Assembly (NCBI GenBank): GCA_003116975.1
Contig: BGKB01000028.1
Span: 310,001-374,000 of the forward strand
Source of the DNA: Aurantiochytrium sp. KH105
Lineage: Eukaryota; Sar; Bigyra; Thraustochytrida; Thraustochytriidae
Reading direction: 5' to 3'
Length of the DNA: 64,000 bases
Shown here: positions 1 through 10,733 of the stretch, piece after piece
Numbering within the stretch: position 1 is the first letter of the stretch
Layout of the letters: each line of letters starts with the position of its first letter
The notes under the pieces: generated by a model
What the model was told of the DNA's origin: nothing
The model's input: only the letters and a program-made list of their open reading frames with translations
The model's database searches: none
Program-made: the position numbers and the translations under genes

Positions 1-2
1 CT

Positions 3-902
3 TCGCTTTCAAGGGTGGCGGAAGCGGCATCCGCCAACAAGTCCGCATTGCTGAACGAGGGAGCGGGCTCGCAAACAGATGATTCACTTGACCTGCTCGA
101 CGTGACGTCTGCAGAGGACGAAAGCCATGGCGACTTGGTATACGACTCCTTTCGCGAAGAAAGTCAGCAAGAACAGTCGATACGGGCCGCTGAAGCCGCA
201 AGAAATGCTGCACGGGCCGCTGAGCGAGTTGAGCTTCCCGGTTCGTGGGAGCACTTTTCTAAGCGGCTTCATCAAATGGCGGCTGCCGACGCTTACATTC
301 CCAGCGATAATGACATTTTGCGGCTACGGCGAGTCACGGAAGAACCTGTGAGTTTACGTTTCGGTGTGACTCTGGAGTGGCCTCCAAAGTCTGGAAAAGA
401 CACGAGTCTGCCCGTTCAATGCGTCGACGTGGGTGGCCAGGCGCATCACGAGTTCGACTGGGTTCAATTTGGACAGGATGCAACGGCCGTTCTCTTTGTC
501 ATGTGTCCTTCTGAATTCGACGAGATTGATGAAGCGGGCGATAACAAGTTGCGCAAGTCGATGCAGATGCTGCGCAAAATCGCGTCTTCAGAAGTGTTTG
601 CGAATACGCAGATCATCTTGCTTTTCAACAAGTCCGATTTATTAGAAAAGAAGCTGCGCGACGTCAAGTTCTCCGAGTTTTCTCGGAACTTCAAGGGTGA
701 CAACACGGTCAAGAATGTGACGCATTTTTTGGAAAAGAGGTGCCGCGCCATCATTAGTTCCTCGGTGTCGCAGTCGGATGCTTCGTCTGCGCCTCGCGTC
801 TCGGTGGTCAAGACTTGCGCCATCGAGACCTCGCTCATGTCCACCGTAATTCGCCGCGTCCTCCACGGCCTCTTCGAGTCTGCGTTAATGCAGGTTTGGT
901 GA
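3..902 (+). CDS. Heterotrimeric G-protein alpha subunit, 5'-truncated by window edge
   Basis: This reading frame is open to the left edge, so the true start and the P-loop lie outside the window. The visible part carries the G-alpha Ras-like core in order: a switch I region with the arginine finger and switch Thr (DILRLRRVTEEP), the G3/switch II motif DVGGQ with its catalytic Gln, the G4 motif NKSDLL, and the G5 motif TCAIET close to the C-terminus, as in all G-alpha proteins. G-alpha binds GTP, couples to receptors and G-beta/gamma, and acts at the plasma membrane. Two oddities are seen: the Gly that normally follows the switch I Thr pair is Glu here, and the segment before switch I is an acidic, Ala/Glu-rich stretch unlike the usual helical domain. 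The C-terminus ends ALMQVW, so it lacks the Cys at -4 used by pertussis toxin. The family is sure; the subtype is not assignable. Confidence 0.85.
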   Translation, partial: SLSRVAEAASANKSALLNEGAGSQTDDSLDLLDVTSAEDESHGDLVYDSFREESQQEQSIRAAEAARNAARAAERVELPGSWEHFSKRLHQMAAADAYIPSDNDILRLRRVTEEPVSLRFGVTLEWPPKSGKDTSLPVQCVDVGGQAHHEFDWVQFGQDATAVLFVMCPSEFDEIDEAGDNKLRKSMQMLRKIASSEVFANTQIILLFNKSDLLEKKLRDVKFSEFSRNFKGDNTVKNVTHFLEKRCRAIISSSVSQSDASSAPRVSVVKTCAIETSLMSTVIRRVLHGLFESALMQVW

Positions 903-2756
903 TCTGTGCGAGAAGTATTACAAAGAGGAGGACAAGTTGAAGACCGAAAGACAGCCGACGAAAACCGCCAAAGGACGAAGGACAAGAAGGGCGGCCTGCG
1001 TGATTGGTAAATCTAGGCAGAGCTAGTCTGGCCTGGCCTGATATCGCGCTCGTCAACTCGAACGCCCTCTCCTTTACCTGCATGTTCTCCCTCTCCTTCC
1101 CAGCCACACCTTACCCCCCCTTCTTCCCAGCCCTCCCTCCCCCGCCTTGAGAAAGAAAATGACCATAAGAATCTGCTCAAATGCCTCTTCCCGTCCTTTT
1201 CCCCCCTTCCACCTAACTCACAGTTAAAAAAAAAAGCCTGTGATTCATCGACGCCGACCCCTTCGCGTCTTCTCCCCTCGATCACCCCCGCTGTAGCCTT
1301 CTCCCCCGCGCCGCCGCCGCCGCCATCGTCGTCGCCCCTCGCCCCTCGTTGGCGTGGCCTCGAATCGCAGGCGGCCAAGCAAGGGCCTTTCGTTCCGAGC
1401 TGTGTTTTCTTGCCTCTCTTCGTTCTCTTCCGGCACGGGGGCCTTCTCTCTTGCCCGTATTCAGCTTGGACGCCGCGGCCGCGGCCTCGCGCCGCGCGCC
1501 CGGAGCCGCGCAGCTCCTCGCGGCCGCGCGGCGGCTCGCGCGCGGCGCGCAGCCCGCCCGCTGCGGCGCGGCGCGCGCGGGCGCAGGGCGGCGCGGCGGA
1601 GGCGCTGCTGCGCGCGCGGCAGCGGCGTGCAGATGGCGCCAGAGATGCGAACCTGCCGCTGCTCGGACCGCGGGGCTCCGCGGGATGACGTCGCGTGGCG
1701 GGCGACAGACAGGAGTAGCGCGTGCCGCCGCCGCCGCCCCGCGCGGGCGGGCGGCGGCGCGGGGCGCGGGGCCGGGGCGCGCGGGCGCGCGGGGAGACGC
1801 AGAGCGGGCGCGGGCTGCATGCGCGCGCGGGAGGGAGGCAGGCAGGCAGGCAGGCGGGCTCGGTGGGCGGGCGGGAGGTTGGCTCTGCGTGGGTGCGCTT
1901 TTCGCCTTTTTGAATTTTGATCTTGCTTTTGACACACGAGGACTCGAACGCGGCACGGGTGCGCGAAGCTGGCGCCAGTGGGCCTCTGCTTCCCGGCGCC
2001 TCCCGCCGAAGTTCCCCATTTACCCCGAGTCGAGCCTGCCTCAGCGCAGAGCAGCTCAGTGTGTGCAGGTGGGGGAGAGCGCGAGTTGGCGCCAGTGGTG
2101 CGGTTTCCCCGAGAGGCCCGTGCCTGGGAAGTGGAGAATGGCGCGCGGGAAGTGGGGAATAGGCGGCCGCAAGTGGGCGGGAAAGGGCGGCCAAGTGGAG
2201 CTCTTCTTCCTCCTCGTGTCACAGGGAAGATCACAGATCCGCAAAATCGCACACGGGAGAGACGCGAGACAGCGCCGCTGCCTCGCCCCCCCCCGCGCCG
2301 ACGAGACCGCGGCGCCGAGACCGCGGCGCACGGGCCCGGCGAGCGCGAGGCGCGGCCGGCTGTCGCCGCCGCGCGGGCGCCCGCGCCCCCTCCCCTGTCT
2401 GCGCCGGAGCGCGGAGAGGAGGCCGAGGCGACAAGAGGCGAAGCGGGATCTTCGATCGCCTCCGGTTTTGAACTCGCCGCGTCCTCGCGCCCTCGATCCC
2501 GCGCACGGCGAGGGCGCCTCCCTCCCCGCCGCGCCTCCCCGCGCGGCCTGCGCGGCGGGGCCGCGGCGCGGCGGGCGGCTGCCGCGCGCGCCCGGCGGCC
2601 CGGGCGCGCCGCCGGGCGCGGCGCGGCGAGCGCACAGAGAGGGCGGGCGAGCGAGGCAGGCAAGGCGCGCAAGGCGCATACGGAGCACGCCAGGCAAAGA
2701 AAGGGAGAGAGAGGAGAGGCCCGGCGGCGGCGGATAGTCGATTGTGCGCGGCGCGG

Positions 2757-2890
2757 CGCAAGTGGCGCGCGCGGCTATAGCCGACTTGCGCGCGCGCCCG
2801 CAAGTGGCGCGACCGCGCGGGCGAGGCCCGGCCGCGCGCCGCAAGTGGAACTCCCGCGCGCGCAAGTCGGGTATAGCGCCGGCAAGTGCG
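2757..2890 (+). promoter_or_regulatory. Cluster of CAAGT(S)GG-TATAG elements upstream of p300/CBP gene 1
   Basis: Two long copies of one element occur in opposite orientation: GCGCAAGTCGGCTATAGCC on the minus strand at 2773-2791, and CGCAAGTCGGGTATAGCGCC on the plus strand at 2861-2880. Shorter CGCAAGTGG words lie at about 2759, 2800 and 2840. The cluster ends about 390 bases before the ATG at 3277. The same element recurs upstream of three other genes in the window. A promoter role is inference; no factor is recognised. Confidence 0.45.
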
Positions 2891-2953
2891 GAGAGTGAGT
2901 GCGCGCGTGCGTGCGTGCCGACAAGGGGAGAGAAGGAAGGAGAGGAAGAAGGA

Positions 2954-2971
2954 GAGAAAGAAAGAAGGAAA

Positions 2972-3006
<35 letters not shown>
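2954..3006 (+). repeat. GAAA/GAAG purine microsatellite
   Basis: An almost pure purine run with a GAAA unit lies in the 5' leader of the first p300/CBP gene. It is a simple repeat; no function is claimed. Confidence 0.8.
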
Positions 3007-3007
<1 letters not shown>

Positions 3008-3276
3008 CAGGCAGGAGAGAAGGCGGAAAGGCGCGAGAGCAAGAGCAGCAAAGCCGAGCTAGCTAGCGCGCTGGCCAGGCGGCGGCGCGGCCAGTCGCGG
3101 CGCGGACCCGTCGGCGCCGGGAGGCGCTGCGCTGCGCGGCGCGCGCGGCCGGCGCGGCGGAGGAGGGCCGCGAGGGCGGCCGCGGGCGGAGGGAGGAGCG
3201 CCGCGGCGCGCGCCGAGGAGCTCGCCCGCGCCGAGGAGGAGGAGGAAAGGAGGGGGAGAGACAGAGCCGGCCGACC

Positions 3277-6200
3277 ATGCAGCAGCAGGCGCAACACCAG
3301 CCTCCGAGCCAGGGAGGGCCCGGACAGGGCCAGGCCAAGGCGCAGCAGGCGCAGCAGCAGGCGCAGCAGCAGGCGCAGCAGCAGCAACAGCAGCAGCAGC
3401 ACCGCCAGCAGCGGGAGGCGTACGCGCAGCAGCGGATACCCTCGCAGGTGAACTTGCACCCGCGGGAGGGCCCGGGCCCCTCGTCCCAGCCGCCGCGGCC
3501 GCAGCAGCAGCAGCAGCAGCAGCAGCAGCCGCCGCAACAACACCAGCAAGGACGACACCAGGGTCACACAGTTGGCGCAAGCGGACCCCAAGGCGGCGCG
3601 CCGAGACCACCGCCCCCCGCGGGAAACGGACCACCGCCACGAGACCCGCTCGCGCCCAACGGCGCGGACGCAGACGCCCACTCACGAAAACGTCCGCCAC
3701 CTTATGGGCACCAGTCGCACGCCACTCCCTCACCACGCGCCGCACATGCACCAACTTATAACGCGGGACGCGGAGCTGGCTACCACGGGGACCCGGGCAT
3801 GTCGCCACGCGGGCCTCACTCCTTTTCTGCGGGACCGGCGCAACATCAGCAGAATGGTCCTTCGCAGCCGACGCAGCATAATCAACACTATGATCGTCGT
3901 CCCAGTCTCGACGGCACGCAAACTTCTTCACCGTATCACCATCCACAGCCATCACCGGCGTCTTCACAGCAGCAGCAGCAGCAGCAGCATTACCAACAAC
4001 AGTGGTCCAAACATCCACCATCGCACTCGCACAGCCAGCAACAGCACCAGCCGAGTCATCTTCCGCACCAACAACAGCGGCAGCAAGCCCCAGGATCATA
4101 TCCCGCCGGGAGTGGACCTCACAAGGAAGGAGCACCGCCCTCGACACGTCCGAACGGCCCTGTTCTGACTTGGCAGCAGCTCAAGCAGGACGAGCCGATG
4201 CGAAGACGCGTCATGAATGCAATTTTGAGTCATTTGAAGTCCCGTTCATCTTCGAGTGACCCAGCACTGCAAAAGCGGATCCAAGTCTTTGCCAAGAACT
4301 TTGAAAGAGATTTGTACCTCAGCATGTCAAAGTCGGCAGCCGAGTACGCTCAGATTGAAGCAATACCGAAAAAAATCGACTATTGGAGAAGACGCCGCCA
4401 TATGCAACAAAGGCAGCGGTCTGTTCAGCGCGCACCGCAGCCCCGACTCCCTCCACCATCCGGCGGGCCTGTGAGTGGACCGCCCAAGGCACCACCGCCA
4501 CCACCACCAACAACGAGTTCAAATGGCAATCCGGGCACACAGGGTCCGCCAGGAGCTGGCAACGCGAGCGCGCCAAAACTCTCGGGCGCTTCGACTGATT
4601 CGAGACATACAAACGGCCCGAACGGCTCGGGCTTTTCTGCTGCACCTGGCGTGGGCCACTCTGGTCCTGCGAGCAGCAATGGTGCTGCTGTTGCTGCTGC
4701 TGTTCCTTCTGCTAACGGCGCGAGAAGTGATGCAAGTTTAAAGGAACAGGCGACGAAATCGTTTCAGCGTCGTCTTATGATGTTATTGCATGCTTCCTCG
4801 TGCCGTGGCCGTCCAGACTGCCGCTTCCCTCGATGTGGGCAAACCTGGCGTCTGTTTTTGCATGCGCGCCAATGTAAAGTTGATGGGTGCACTGAGCCCG
4901 AATGTAGTAAAGCACGCTCTGTGCTCGAACACTTTCGTCATTGCAAGAACAAACAATGTCAAGGCTGCAACCCAGCTCGACACTTTTTTGAGCGCCAACG
5001 AGCCAAGCAGCGCCAAAACGCCACTGGGAATTCGGGTTCTCGTGGATCATCATATCATCCGCACAACGCTGATTCGTCTGGTGGTGCCGGTCCCATAGCA
5101 GCAGGACCGCCTCGACCCCCAACGAACTCTTTGACACCCGCTTCGAACGGATCCAGCAACGGATTGAACGACAGTAATGATCCAGCTGCAAAAATCCGTC
5201 AAATGGAAGAGGAAACACGGCGCGCAAGAGATTTACAGCGCGCGCAAGAGGAAAAGGTCCGACGTCTCGAAGAACAGCTGGCGGCCATGAAGCGGCAGGC
5301 TTCTTCCGGCAGCGCAAGTAGTGGAGCGCCAAATCCACTCGCCATGTCCTCACCTTCGGTGGGTCCAGAGTCTGCTGACCGACAAATACGTCGGCAACAG
5401 ACGGAGCCCGTCGGGGGCTCCGCTCATCCACCCAGTAGCACGGGTGGCCAAGGGCTTTCCCGAACCATGAGCCATCCTGCACCACCTGGTCAAGGCCTGA
5501 GATCTGGGCCGCATGGTCGGCCTCCTCCGCCTCCATCGCAGTCCTTTGCTCCTCCTTTGGGCCCTGCGCAGGGCCAACCATCATATCAAGGTCAAAACCC
5601 TTCCTGGGACAACGACTCGTCCCAAGGAGCCTCTCCGAGGGGTCCTCGGCCTATGCCCCTCGCGAACGCGCAGCAGCAGCAACAGTATCGGGCACGCCCG
5701 CCGCCACCACGAGGTCCTGGAGTTGTTGGTCCAGGTCCCGCTGGTCCGGGGGGCGCCATAGGATCAACATACCCACGCCCTGTACCCGGCCGGGGGCCAC
5801 CAGCGGGATACCCGTACCCTCCTGCGGGGCAGGCTGGCGGACGGCCTCCTCCAAGACCTCCAGTGGCGTCGCAACAGCCATCCTCGAGCGGGCCTCAACC
5901 CTCACAAGTGCAACAGCCACGAGGTCGCCCGCCGCCGCCCTCGCAGCAGCAACCTCAGCCTCAGCAGCAGCCGCAGCCGGCACAAGCTGGTTCTAGCGCT
6001 GCTCCTGGGCCGCGTCCGCCGCAAGCCCGCCCTGCGGTTCGGCCTCCGACTGGTCCCGCCGGGACAGAGGCGATGGCGGGTCGACCCCGGCAGGCCAGTG
6101 TGCAAGGTATTGTGAACCGAAACCAGGGCTACAGCGGCCTTGTCTCCGCTGTGAACATTCTACATCGCGACGAAATTAAGGGCCACATTGCCTCGCTTGT

Positions 6201-9200
6201 GCGCTTCAGCTCGGAGATAAAACCGAATGAGCTCCGTGGGCGTTTGACGCAGCTTTTGCGCATTCAAATGGACCTTCCCTATGCCTATATCTTCCGCAAA
6301 CCTGTCGATCCAGTTGCCATGGGAATCCCAGACTACTTTGAGGTTATCAAGCGGCCGATGGACTTGTCAACGATCAAGCGACAGCTCGAAGTTAATTACT
6401 ACAAGACAATGAGATCCTTCAAGGAGGACGTCTTGCTCGTCTACAACAATGCTATCCTGTACAATCCCGAGTCGCAGGATGGCTTTGGAGTGCGCGAAAT
6501 TGCACAAGAGTATGCGCAGATCTTCATTGAAGATTACAACAAGTTGCTGTGCCGACTCAAGGCCAAGGAGGCCTCGAAACGGTCGAACGCAGAGGCGTGC
6601 CGATTGTGCGGAGGGGGGCAGTATCTCTTTGAGCCACCCGTTTACTTTTGCAATCACTGCAAGCAAAAGGTCCGGCGCGGCGCAAACTTTTACATGTCTC
6701 CCGACAACAAGCTGGCGTGGTGCTCGGGGTGTTACAGCAATTTTCGCGGCCAGGTCGAGCTCGACGACGGCGCCAAGGTGGAAAAGTCGGCCCTAAAGAA
6801 GAAGGAGAATACGGAAGACACGGAAGAATCTTGGGTCCAGTGTAACCGTTGCTGTCGGTGGTATCACCAAATTTGCGCCATGTTCAACGGGCGGAGTAGC
6901 GTCGGCAAAGCGAGCTCTTACTTTTGCCCTATTTGTATTTTGCGTCACTTTGACGAGACCAAACGCGATCGTATCCCACCTCAAATTTCACTGGCGAGGG
7001 GCAAAGGTCTGCGGGCCAAGGACCTCCCGCGAACCAAATTTAGCGACTTCATCGAGTCCAAGCTTGCTGGTCGCATTCTCTTTGAGCGGAAACGGGAAGC
7101 AAAGAAGCGGGGTCTGACTCTCTGTGACGTTCCGGAGCCTGGGGCCTTTACCGTGCGCGTCGTGCTGCACAAGGACACGGCGCTCGTCCCGCGAGGCAAT
7201 GTCGCTCGGACGTACAAGGGAGAGCCGCACAAGTATCCCGAGTCCTTTCCACATCGTGTCAAGTGCGTCCTGCTATTTCAGAGCATTGATGGACTGGATG
7301 TGCTTGTCTTTGCGCTCTACACGCAGTCGTTTGGATCCGAAGCACCGGCGCCAAACGCCCGCACGCTCTACATTGCGTACCTGGACTCGGTCTTTTATAT
7401 GGAGCCTCGCTTTTTGCGAACACCCTTGTATCAAGAGCTTCTTTTGGCGGCGATCGAGTACGAGAAGCGCCGCGGCATCACCAAGACGTTTATTTGGGCG
7501 TGCCCACCCATGGCTGGCGACGACTACATTTTGTACTGTCACCCGCGTGAGCAAAAGACGCAAAAGGTGGACATGCTGCGTGCCTGGTATTGGCGTCTGC
7601 TCGAGGACGCGCGCAAGCGGGGTATCGTCTGCTCGGTGGACAATCTCTACGATGGCTACCTTCGGCGTCTTTGCAGTCTACCCGGCGTTCCGAACTTCGA
7701 GGGCGACTATTGGCCGGGCCTCGCAGAGCAGCACATTATGGATTTGGAAAAGTCCGGTGCAGATCCGAAAGGTCTCGCCCCACGCGCTCAGCGCGCCATT
7801 ATGCGGAGTCGCACCACGGCCGACGGGACGATGCTCGCACCGCCCAAGTCAAAAAAGTCACGCAGCGCCACGAAAAAGAAGTCGAAGACCAAGTCAAAAT
7901 CTCGGAGTCGGTCGAACACAATGGCCTCGACGGGCCCTGCGCAGAAGCGCAAGTCCGAGGGGGGTGGCGCAAATGGCGATACGAGCACTGCCCAGCCTCC
8001 GCAGTCTGGAGAAGGCAACAGTTTGTGGCCACCGCCGCCGCCCGCCAAGTGGGTCGAAATGCCTCAGCAGGACGCGCTTACGGCCAAGATTGGCGATTGC
8101 ATTCGACAAATGAAGGAGGACTTCTTTGTGGTGCACTTGTATCACATTTGTGCAGAGTGCAACGAGTCCATGGACAAGACAGACCAGCTGTATTGGCTGC
8201 CAAAGGCGTACACTGAGGGCATGGGCTCCTTGGATGTGCAAAAGAAGAGGTACGCGCCTCCGTATGCCTTGTGTGATCCTTGCTATCGCAAGGCCTACGA
8301 GGTGGAGCACGGCGGTTCTCCAGGGCATGTAAAGATGCCGCCTACGTTGGACGAGAAGAAGAAGCAGGAAGCCCAAGAGGCGGCCAAAGAGGCGGCCAAA
8401 GAAGCCAAGCTCAAGGCGGAAACCCGCGAAGGGGCGCCTGCGTCACTTAAGCGTGTCGCAGGTCAGTCCGAAACGGGTGTCAAGCGCTCGAAGTCTTCTT
8501 CTTCGGAAGACGCGGCAGCGGCAGCGGCAGCGCGCCCAGGCCCAACGGCGCCGGGCTCGGCTCCTCCTGCGTCTTCTCTCAGCGACGCGGGTCCGAAGTC
8601 CCTGGTCAAGTCGGAACCCGGAACTGCGCAGAATGTGACAGTGAAGGTGGAGGAGGAAAAGGAGGAGGGTCTCGGCGGAGCGTCCTCGACGGCGATTCCG
8701 CAGATACACGATTTCGCGACCCCGTCGACGGCGGCGGACGGCTCCGAGGGGGCCGAGGATCATGAGATGTCAGAAAAGGGCCGCGTGCTCGAAACGGAGG
8801 AGCGGATTCTTCCTGCGGGACAGAGCGCCAAGCCTCAGAATCCGTGGGTCCATCGCCCATGCGAATTGGACGAGATGGCATTGCATCGCGCCTACGTGGA
8901 ACGCGAGACGCGGGACCCGGATCCACTCATGGATAACCAGTTTTTTGACAACCGCAACCAGTTTCTCTCGCTTTGTCAAAGCAACAACTATCAGTTCGAC
9001 CAGCTTCGGCGGGCCAAACACAGCAGTATGATGGTGCTGTACCACCTGCATAACCCGGACCAGCCCGCTTTTCCGCGGGTGTGTTCCGCTTGTGCTCAGG
9101 AAATAAAGGACGCAGACTGGTTCACGTGCCGCACCTGCGACGCTTACGACGTGTGTGCAGAGTGCCATAAGACTGTCAAACATGAGCATCCGCTGCACAA

Positions 9201-9621
9201 GCGCTCGCCGGAGAGCGAGGCAAAGTATCTCGCGGACCAGCAGGCGCGCCGCGCGCAGATCACGGCTTATTTGAATCTTTTGAAACACGCTTGTACGTGC
9301 AGCAGTCCGAATTGCTCGCAGACAAAGTGCGCGCAAATGAAGGTGGGTCTCGACCACTGGAACTCGTGCCGCGTGCAGACGCCGCAGGTGTGCGCGCAAT
9401 GCCAGAACATCAAGAAGCTCATCAATCTACATACATTGCACTGCCGGGAGCCGCCAGGACGTTGTCCGGTACCGCGTTGCAATCGCATCAAGCAAGAAAC
9501 GCGTCGTATGCAGGCCGTTCAGGCCGATCGCCGCATCAAAGCGCGAATGGCTGCGAAGCGCGCCAATTCGAATGGGTCGCCCCCGCCTGCATCCACGCCG
9601 CCTCAGGTCCCGACCGTGTGA
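3277..9621 (+). CDS. p300/CBP-type histone acetyltransferase (KAT3), copy 1
   Basis: This 2114-residue nuclear co-activator should acetylate histone and factor lysines using acetyl-CoA. Domains in order: a Gln/Pro-rich start; a KIX-like helical domain (about 299-376); TAZ1 zinc finger (about 496-572, His/Cys rich); short coiled coil (about 639-675); bromodomain (about 985-1092, with ILYNP Asn); RING/PHD-type Cys-rich module (about 1106-1227); KAT11 HAT core (about 1240-1480); a Lys/Ser-rich stretch (about 1520-1550); an EDFFVVHL segment followed by a CxxC...CxxC module; about 155 residues of low complexity; the HAT end with DPDPLMDNQFFD; ZZ finger (about 1930-1983); and TAZ2 (about 1992-2078). 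The residues equivalent to human p300 W1436 and Y1467 are present (W1407, Y1438). The ATG at 3277 sits in a good context (GACC before it). It is followed 2 kb on by a diverged paralogue. Bromodomain as in animals plus ZZ-within-HAT as in plant HACs is unusual. Confidence 0.93.
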   Translation: MQQQAQHQPPSQGGPGQGQAKAQQAQQQAQQQAQQQQQQQQHRQQREAYAQQRIPSQVNLHPREGPGPSSQPPRPQQQQQQQQQPPQQHQQGRHQGHTVGASGPQGGAPRPPPPAGNGPPPRDPLAPNGADADAHSRKRPPPYGHQSHATPSPRAAHAPTYNAGRGAGYHGDPGMSPRGPHSFSAGPAQHQQNGPSQPTQHNQHYDRRPSLDGTQTSSPYHHPQPSPASSQQQQQQQHYQQQWSKHPPSHSHSQQQHQPSHLPHQQQRQQAPGSYPAGSGPHKEGAPPSTRPNGPVLTWQQLKQDEPMRRRVMNAILSHLKSRSSSSDPALQKRIQVFAKNFERDLYLSMSKSAAEYAQIEAIPKKIDYWRRRRHMQQRQRSVQRAPQPRLPPPSGGPVSGPPKAPPPPPPTTSSNGNPGTQGPPGAGNASAPKLSGASTDSRHTNGPNGSGFSAAPGVGHSGPASSNGAAVAAAVPSANGARSDASLKEQATKSFQRRLMMLLHASSCRGRPDCRFPRCGQTWRLFLHARQCKVDGCTEPECSKARSVLEHFRHCKNKQCQGCNPARHFFERQRAKQRQNATGNSGSRGSSYHPHNADSSGGAGPIAAGPPRPPTNSLTPASNGSSNGLNDSNDPAAKIRQMEEETRRARDLQRAQEEKVRRLEEQLAAMKRQASSGSASSGAPNPLAMSSPSVGPESADRQIRRQQTEPVGGSAHPPSSTGGQGLSRTMSHPAPPGQGLRSGPHGRPPPPPSQSFAPPLGPAQGQPSYQGQNPSWDNDSSQGASPRGPRPMPLANAQQQQQYRARPPPPRGPGVVGPGPAGPGGAIGSTYPRPVPGRGPPAGYPYPPAGQAGGRPPPRPPVASQQPSSSGPQPSQVQQPRGRPPPPSQQQPQPQQQPQPAQAGSSAAPGPRPPQARPAVRPPTGPAGTEAMAGRPRQASVQGIVNRNQGYSGLVSAVNILHRDEIKGHIASLVRFSSEIKPNELRGRLTQLLRIQMDLPYAYIFRKPVDPVAMGIPDYFEVIKRPMDLSTIKRQLEVNYYKTMRSFKEDVLLVYNNAILYNPESQDGFGVREIAQEYAQIFIEDYNKLLCRLKAKEASKRSNAEACRLCGGGQYLFEPPVYFCNHCKQKVRRGANFYMSPDNKLAWCSGCYSNFRGQVELDDGAKVEKSALKKKENTEDTEESWVQCNRCCRWYHQICAMFNGRSSVGKASSYFCPICILRHFDETKRDRIPPQISLARGKGLRAKDLPRTKFSDFIESKLAGRILFERKREAKKRGLTLCDVPEPGAFTVRVVLHKDTALVPRGNVARTYKGEPHKYPESFPHRVKCVLLFQSIDGLDVLVFALYTQSFGSEAPAPNARTLYIAYLDSVFYMEPRFLRTPLYQELLLAAIEYEKRRGITKTFIWACPPMAGDDYILYCHPREQKTQKVDMLRAWYWRLLEDARKRGIVCSVDNLYDGYLRRLCSLPGVPNFEGDYWPGLAEQHIMDLEKSGADPKGLAPRAQRAIMRSRTTADGTMLAPPKSKKSRSATKKKSKTKSKSRSRSNTMASTGPAQKRKSEGGGANGDTSTAQPPQSGEGNSLWPPPPPAKWVEMPQQDALTAKIGDCIRQMKEDFFVVHLYHICAECNESMDKTDQLYWLPKAYTEGMGSLDVQKKRYAPPYALCDPCYRKAYEVEHGGSPGHVKMPPTLDEKKKQEAQEAAKEAAKEAKLKAETREGAPASLKRVAGQSETGVKRSKSSSSEDAAAAAAARPGPTAPGSAPPASSLSDAGPKSLVKSEPGTAQNVTVKVEEEKEEGLGGASSTAIPQIHDFATPSTAADGSEGAEDHEMSEKGRVLETEERILPAGQSAKPQNPWVHRPCELDEMALHRAYVERETRDPDPLMDNQFFDNRNQFLSLCQSNNYQFDQLRRAKHSSMMVLYHLHNPDQPAFPRVCSACAQEIKDADWFTCRTCDAYDVCAECHKTVKHEHPLHKRSPESEAKYLADQQARRAQITAYLNLLKHACTCSSPNCSQTKCAQMKVGLDHWNSCRVQTPQVCAQCQNIKKLINLHTLHCREPPGRCPVPRCNRIKQETRRMQAVQADRRIKARMAAKRANSNGSPPPASTPPQVPTV

Positions 9622-10277
9622 GGACTCAATCACATCACTTTTATTTTGGCGAGAAAGGAATGGGAAACGTCTTATCTATCTACTTTATATACCACCTATT
9701 TTCAGCTTTTCGTTGCTTTGTTGCGAAAAGAGAGTCTTTTCGTGTTCCTCTTCGAGGAAAACGTATCCGCCGCGACATGGTTTCGCAACGCTGTGTTGTA
9801 TTTGTCTGTGTGTGTAGGGGTGTGTGTGTGTGTGGAGGGGTAAGATATTGACAACAAATTCCTTTCTTTGTTGCATAGAACCAGAAGTCTTCTTTATTTC
9901 CCTTTTGTTTGTCTGGGCATTCATGATTTGCAAGGGATGGACTAATATGCGTGAAACTCCCTGTCAAAAGACAATCCTTCGCAGCTTTTGTTCCTTTCTT
10001 TTTCCTCTTCGCACCGTCATAGTCACCAAGATCATCGATCGCCGCTGTGACGTTTTTCAATTACATCATTTTAAAGCTGCTCCTGTCGCTATTCCCAACA
10101 TTATCGATCGTCACTGTCAAATTCGTCCAACGAGACTAGTCTAACCAAGTCCGCATCTGCCAGCTGCTCTTGCTATACCTACTAGAAGTCCTCGAGTCCA
10201 TCTGCGCTGCGCCAACACGACAGCAGCCAGCTGTAGGCGGGCACCGTCTGTCAAGACAAAGAGAGAGATCCGACCTT

Positions 10278-10370
10278 CTTTCTTTTTCTTTTTCTCTTTT
10301 TTCTTTTCTTCTTCTTCTTCTTCTTTTTCTTTTTCTTTTTCTTTTTCTCTTTTTTCTCTTCTTGTCTTCG
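10278..10370 (+). repeat. Pyrimidine tract (CTTTTT/CTT units)
   Basis: About 90 bases almost free of purines, made of TTTCTT and CTTCTT units, lie about 650 bases after the stop of the first p300/CBP gene. It is simple-sequence DNA. Confidence 0.8.
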
Positions 10371-10696
10371 TAGGGTGCAGATCATCGATGGGTCGACATT
10401 GGCCCGCCAAAAAGCGACGAGACACACACATCTGCGAAAAACTGGATCTTTTACACGATATTAAAAGTGCTCAGCCATAGCAATCCGATGTATCGAAACC
10501 AGCAACAAAGCGCAATCTCAAGCGCGCTCGCAAATGAAAGAGTCTCATGAGACAATGTGAAAACCGGCCTAAAAGATCGCGAAAAACAGGTCTTTCCTTT
10601 GGACCGGTATTTACTAAATAAAGCGACCCAACGGAGTGCGCAGGGCCTCGCGATGGTTGCACGGGGTGCGCGCCGCGCGCAAGGAGGTTATCATCT

Positions 10697-10733
10697 GTGC
10701 AAGTGGGTTATCGTCTCGTTCTCCAACTTGCGA
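10697..10733 (+). promoter_or_regulatory. CAAGTGGG-TTAT element pair upstream of p300/CBP gene 2
   Basis: GTGCAAGTGGGTTATCG at 10697-10713 (plus) is followed at about 10723-10733 by CCAACTTGCGA, the same core read on the minus strand. Further CAAGTG words lie at about 10776 and 10838. The pair is about 920 bases before the ATG at 11656 and matches the inverted-pair layout seen upstream of three other genes. A regulatory role is inference. Confidence 0.35.

Larger units (their letters stand above)
903..3276. other. GC-rich upstream region of the first p300/CBP gene
   Basis: This is 2.4 kb with no supportable gene. Long open frames on both strands here are a by-product of very high GC content and translate to Arg/Ala/Pro repeats. 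It holds many AAGTGG/CAAGTCGG words between about 2130 and 2890, a GAAA-type microsatellite at about 2954-3006, and CGG/GGA-rich DNA up to the start codon. It is probably the promoter and 5' leader of the gene at 3277. Confidence 0.6.

Noticed and set aside
1013-3681. Several long open frames on both strands before and across the start of the first p300/CBP gene
   Set aside because: They arise from extreme GC content, translate to Arg/Ala/Pro repeats, and show no domain.
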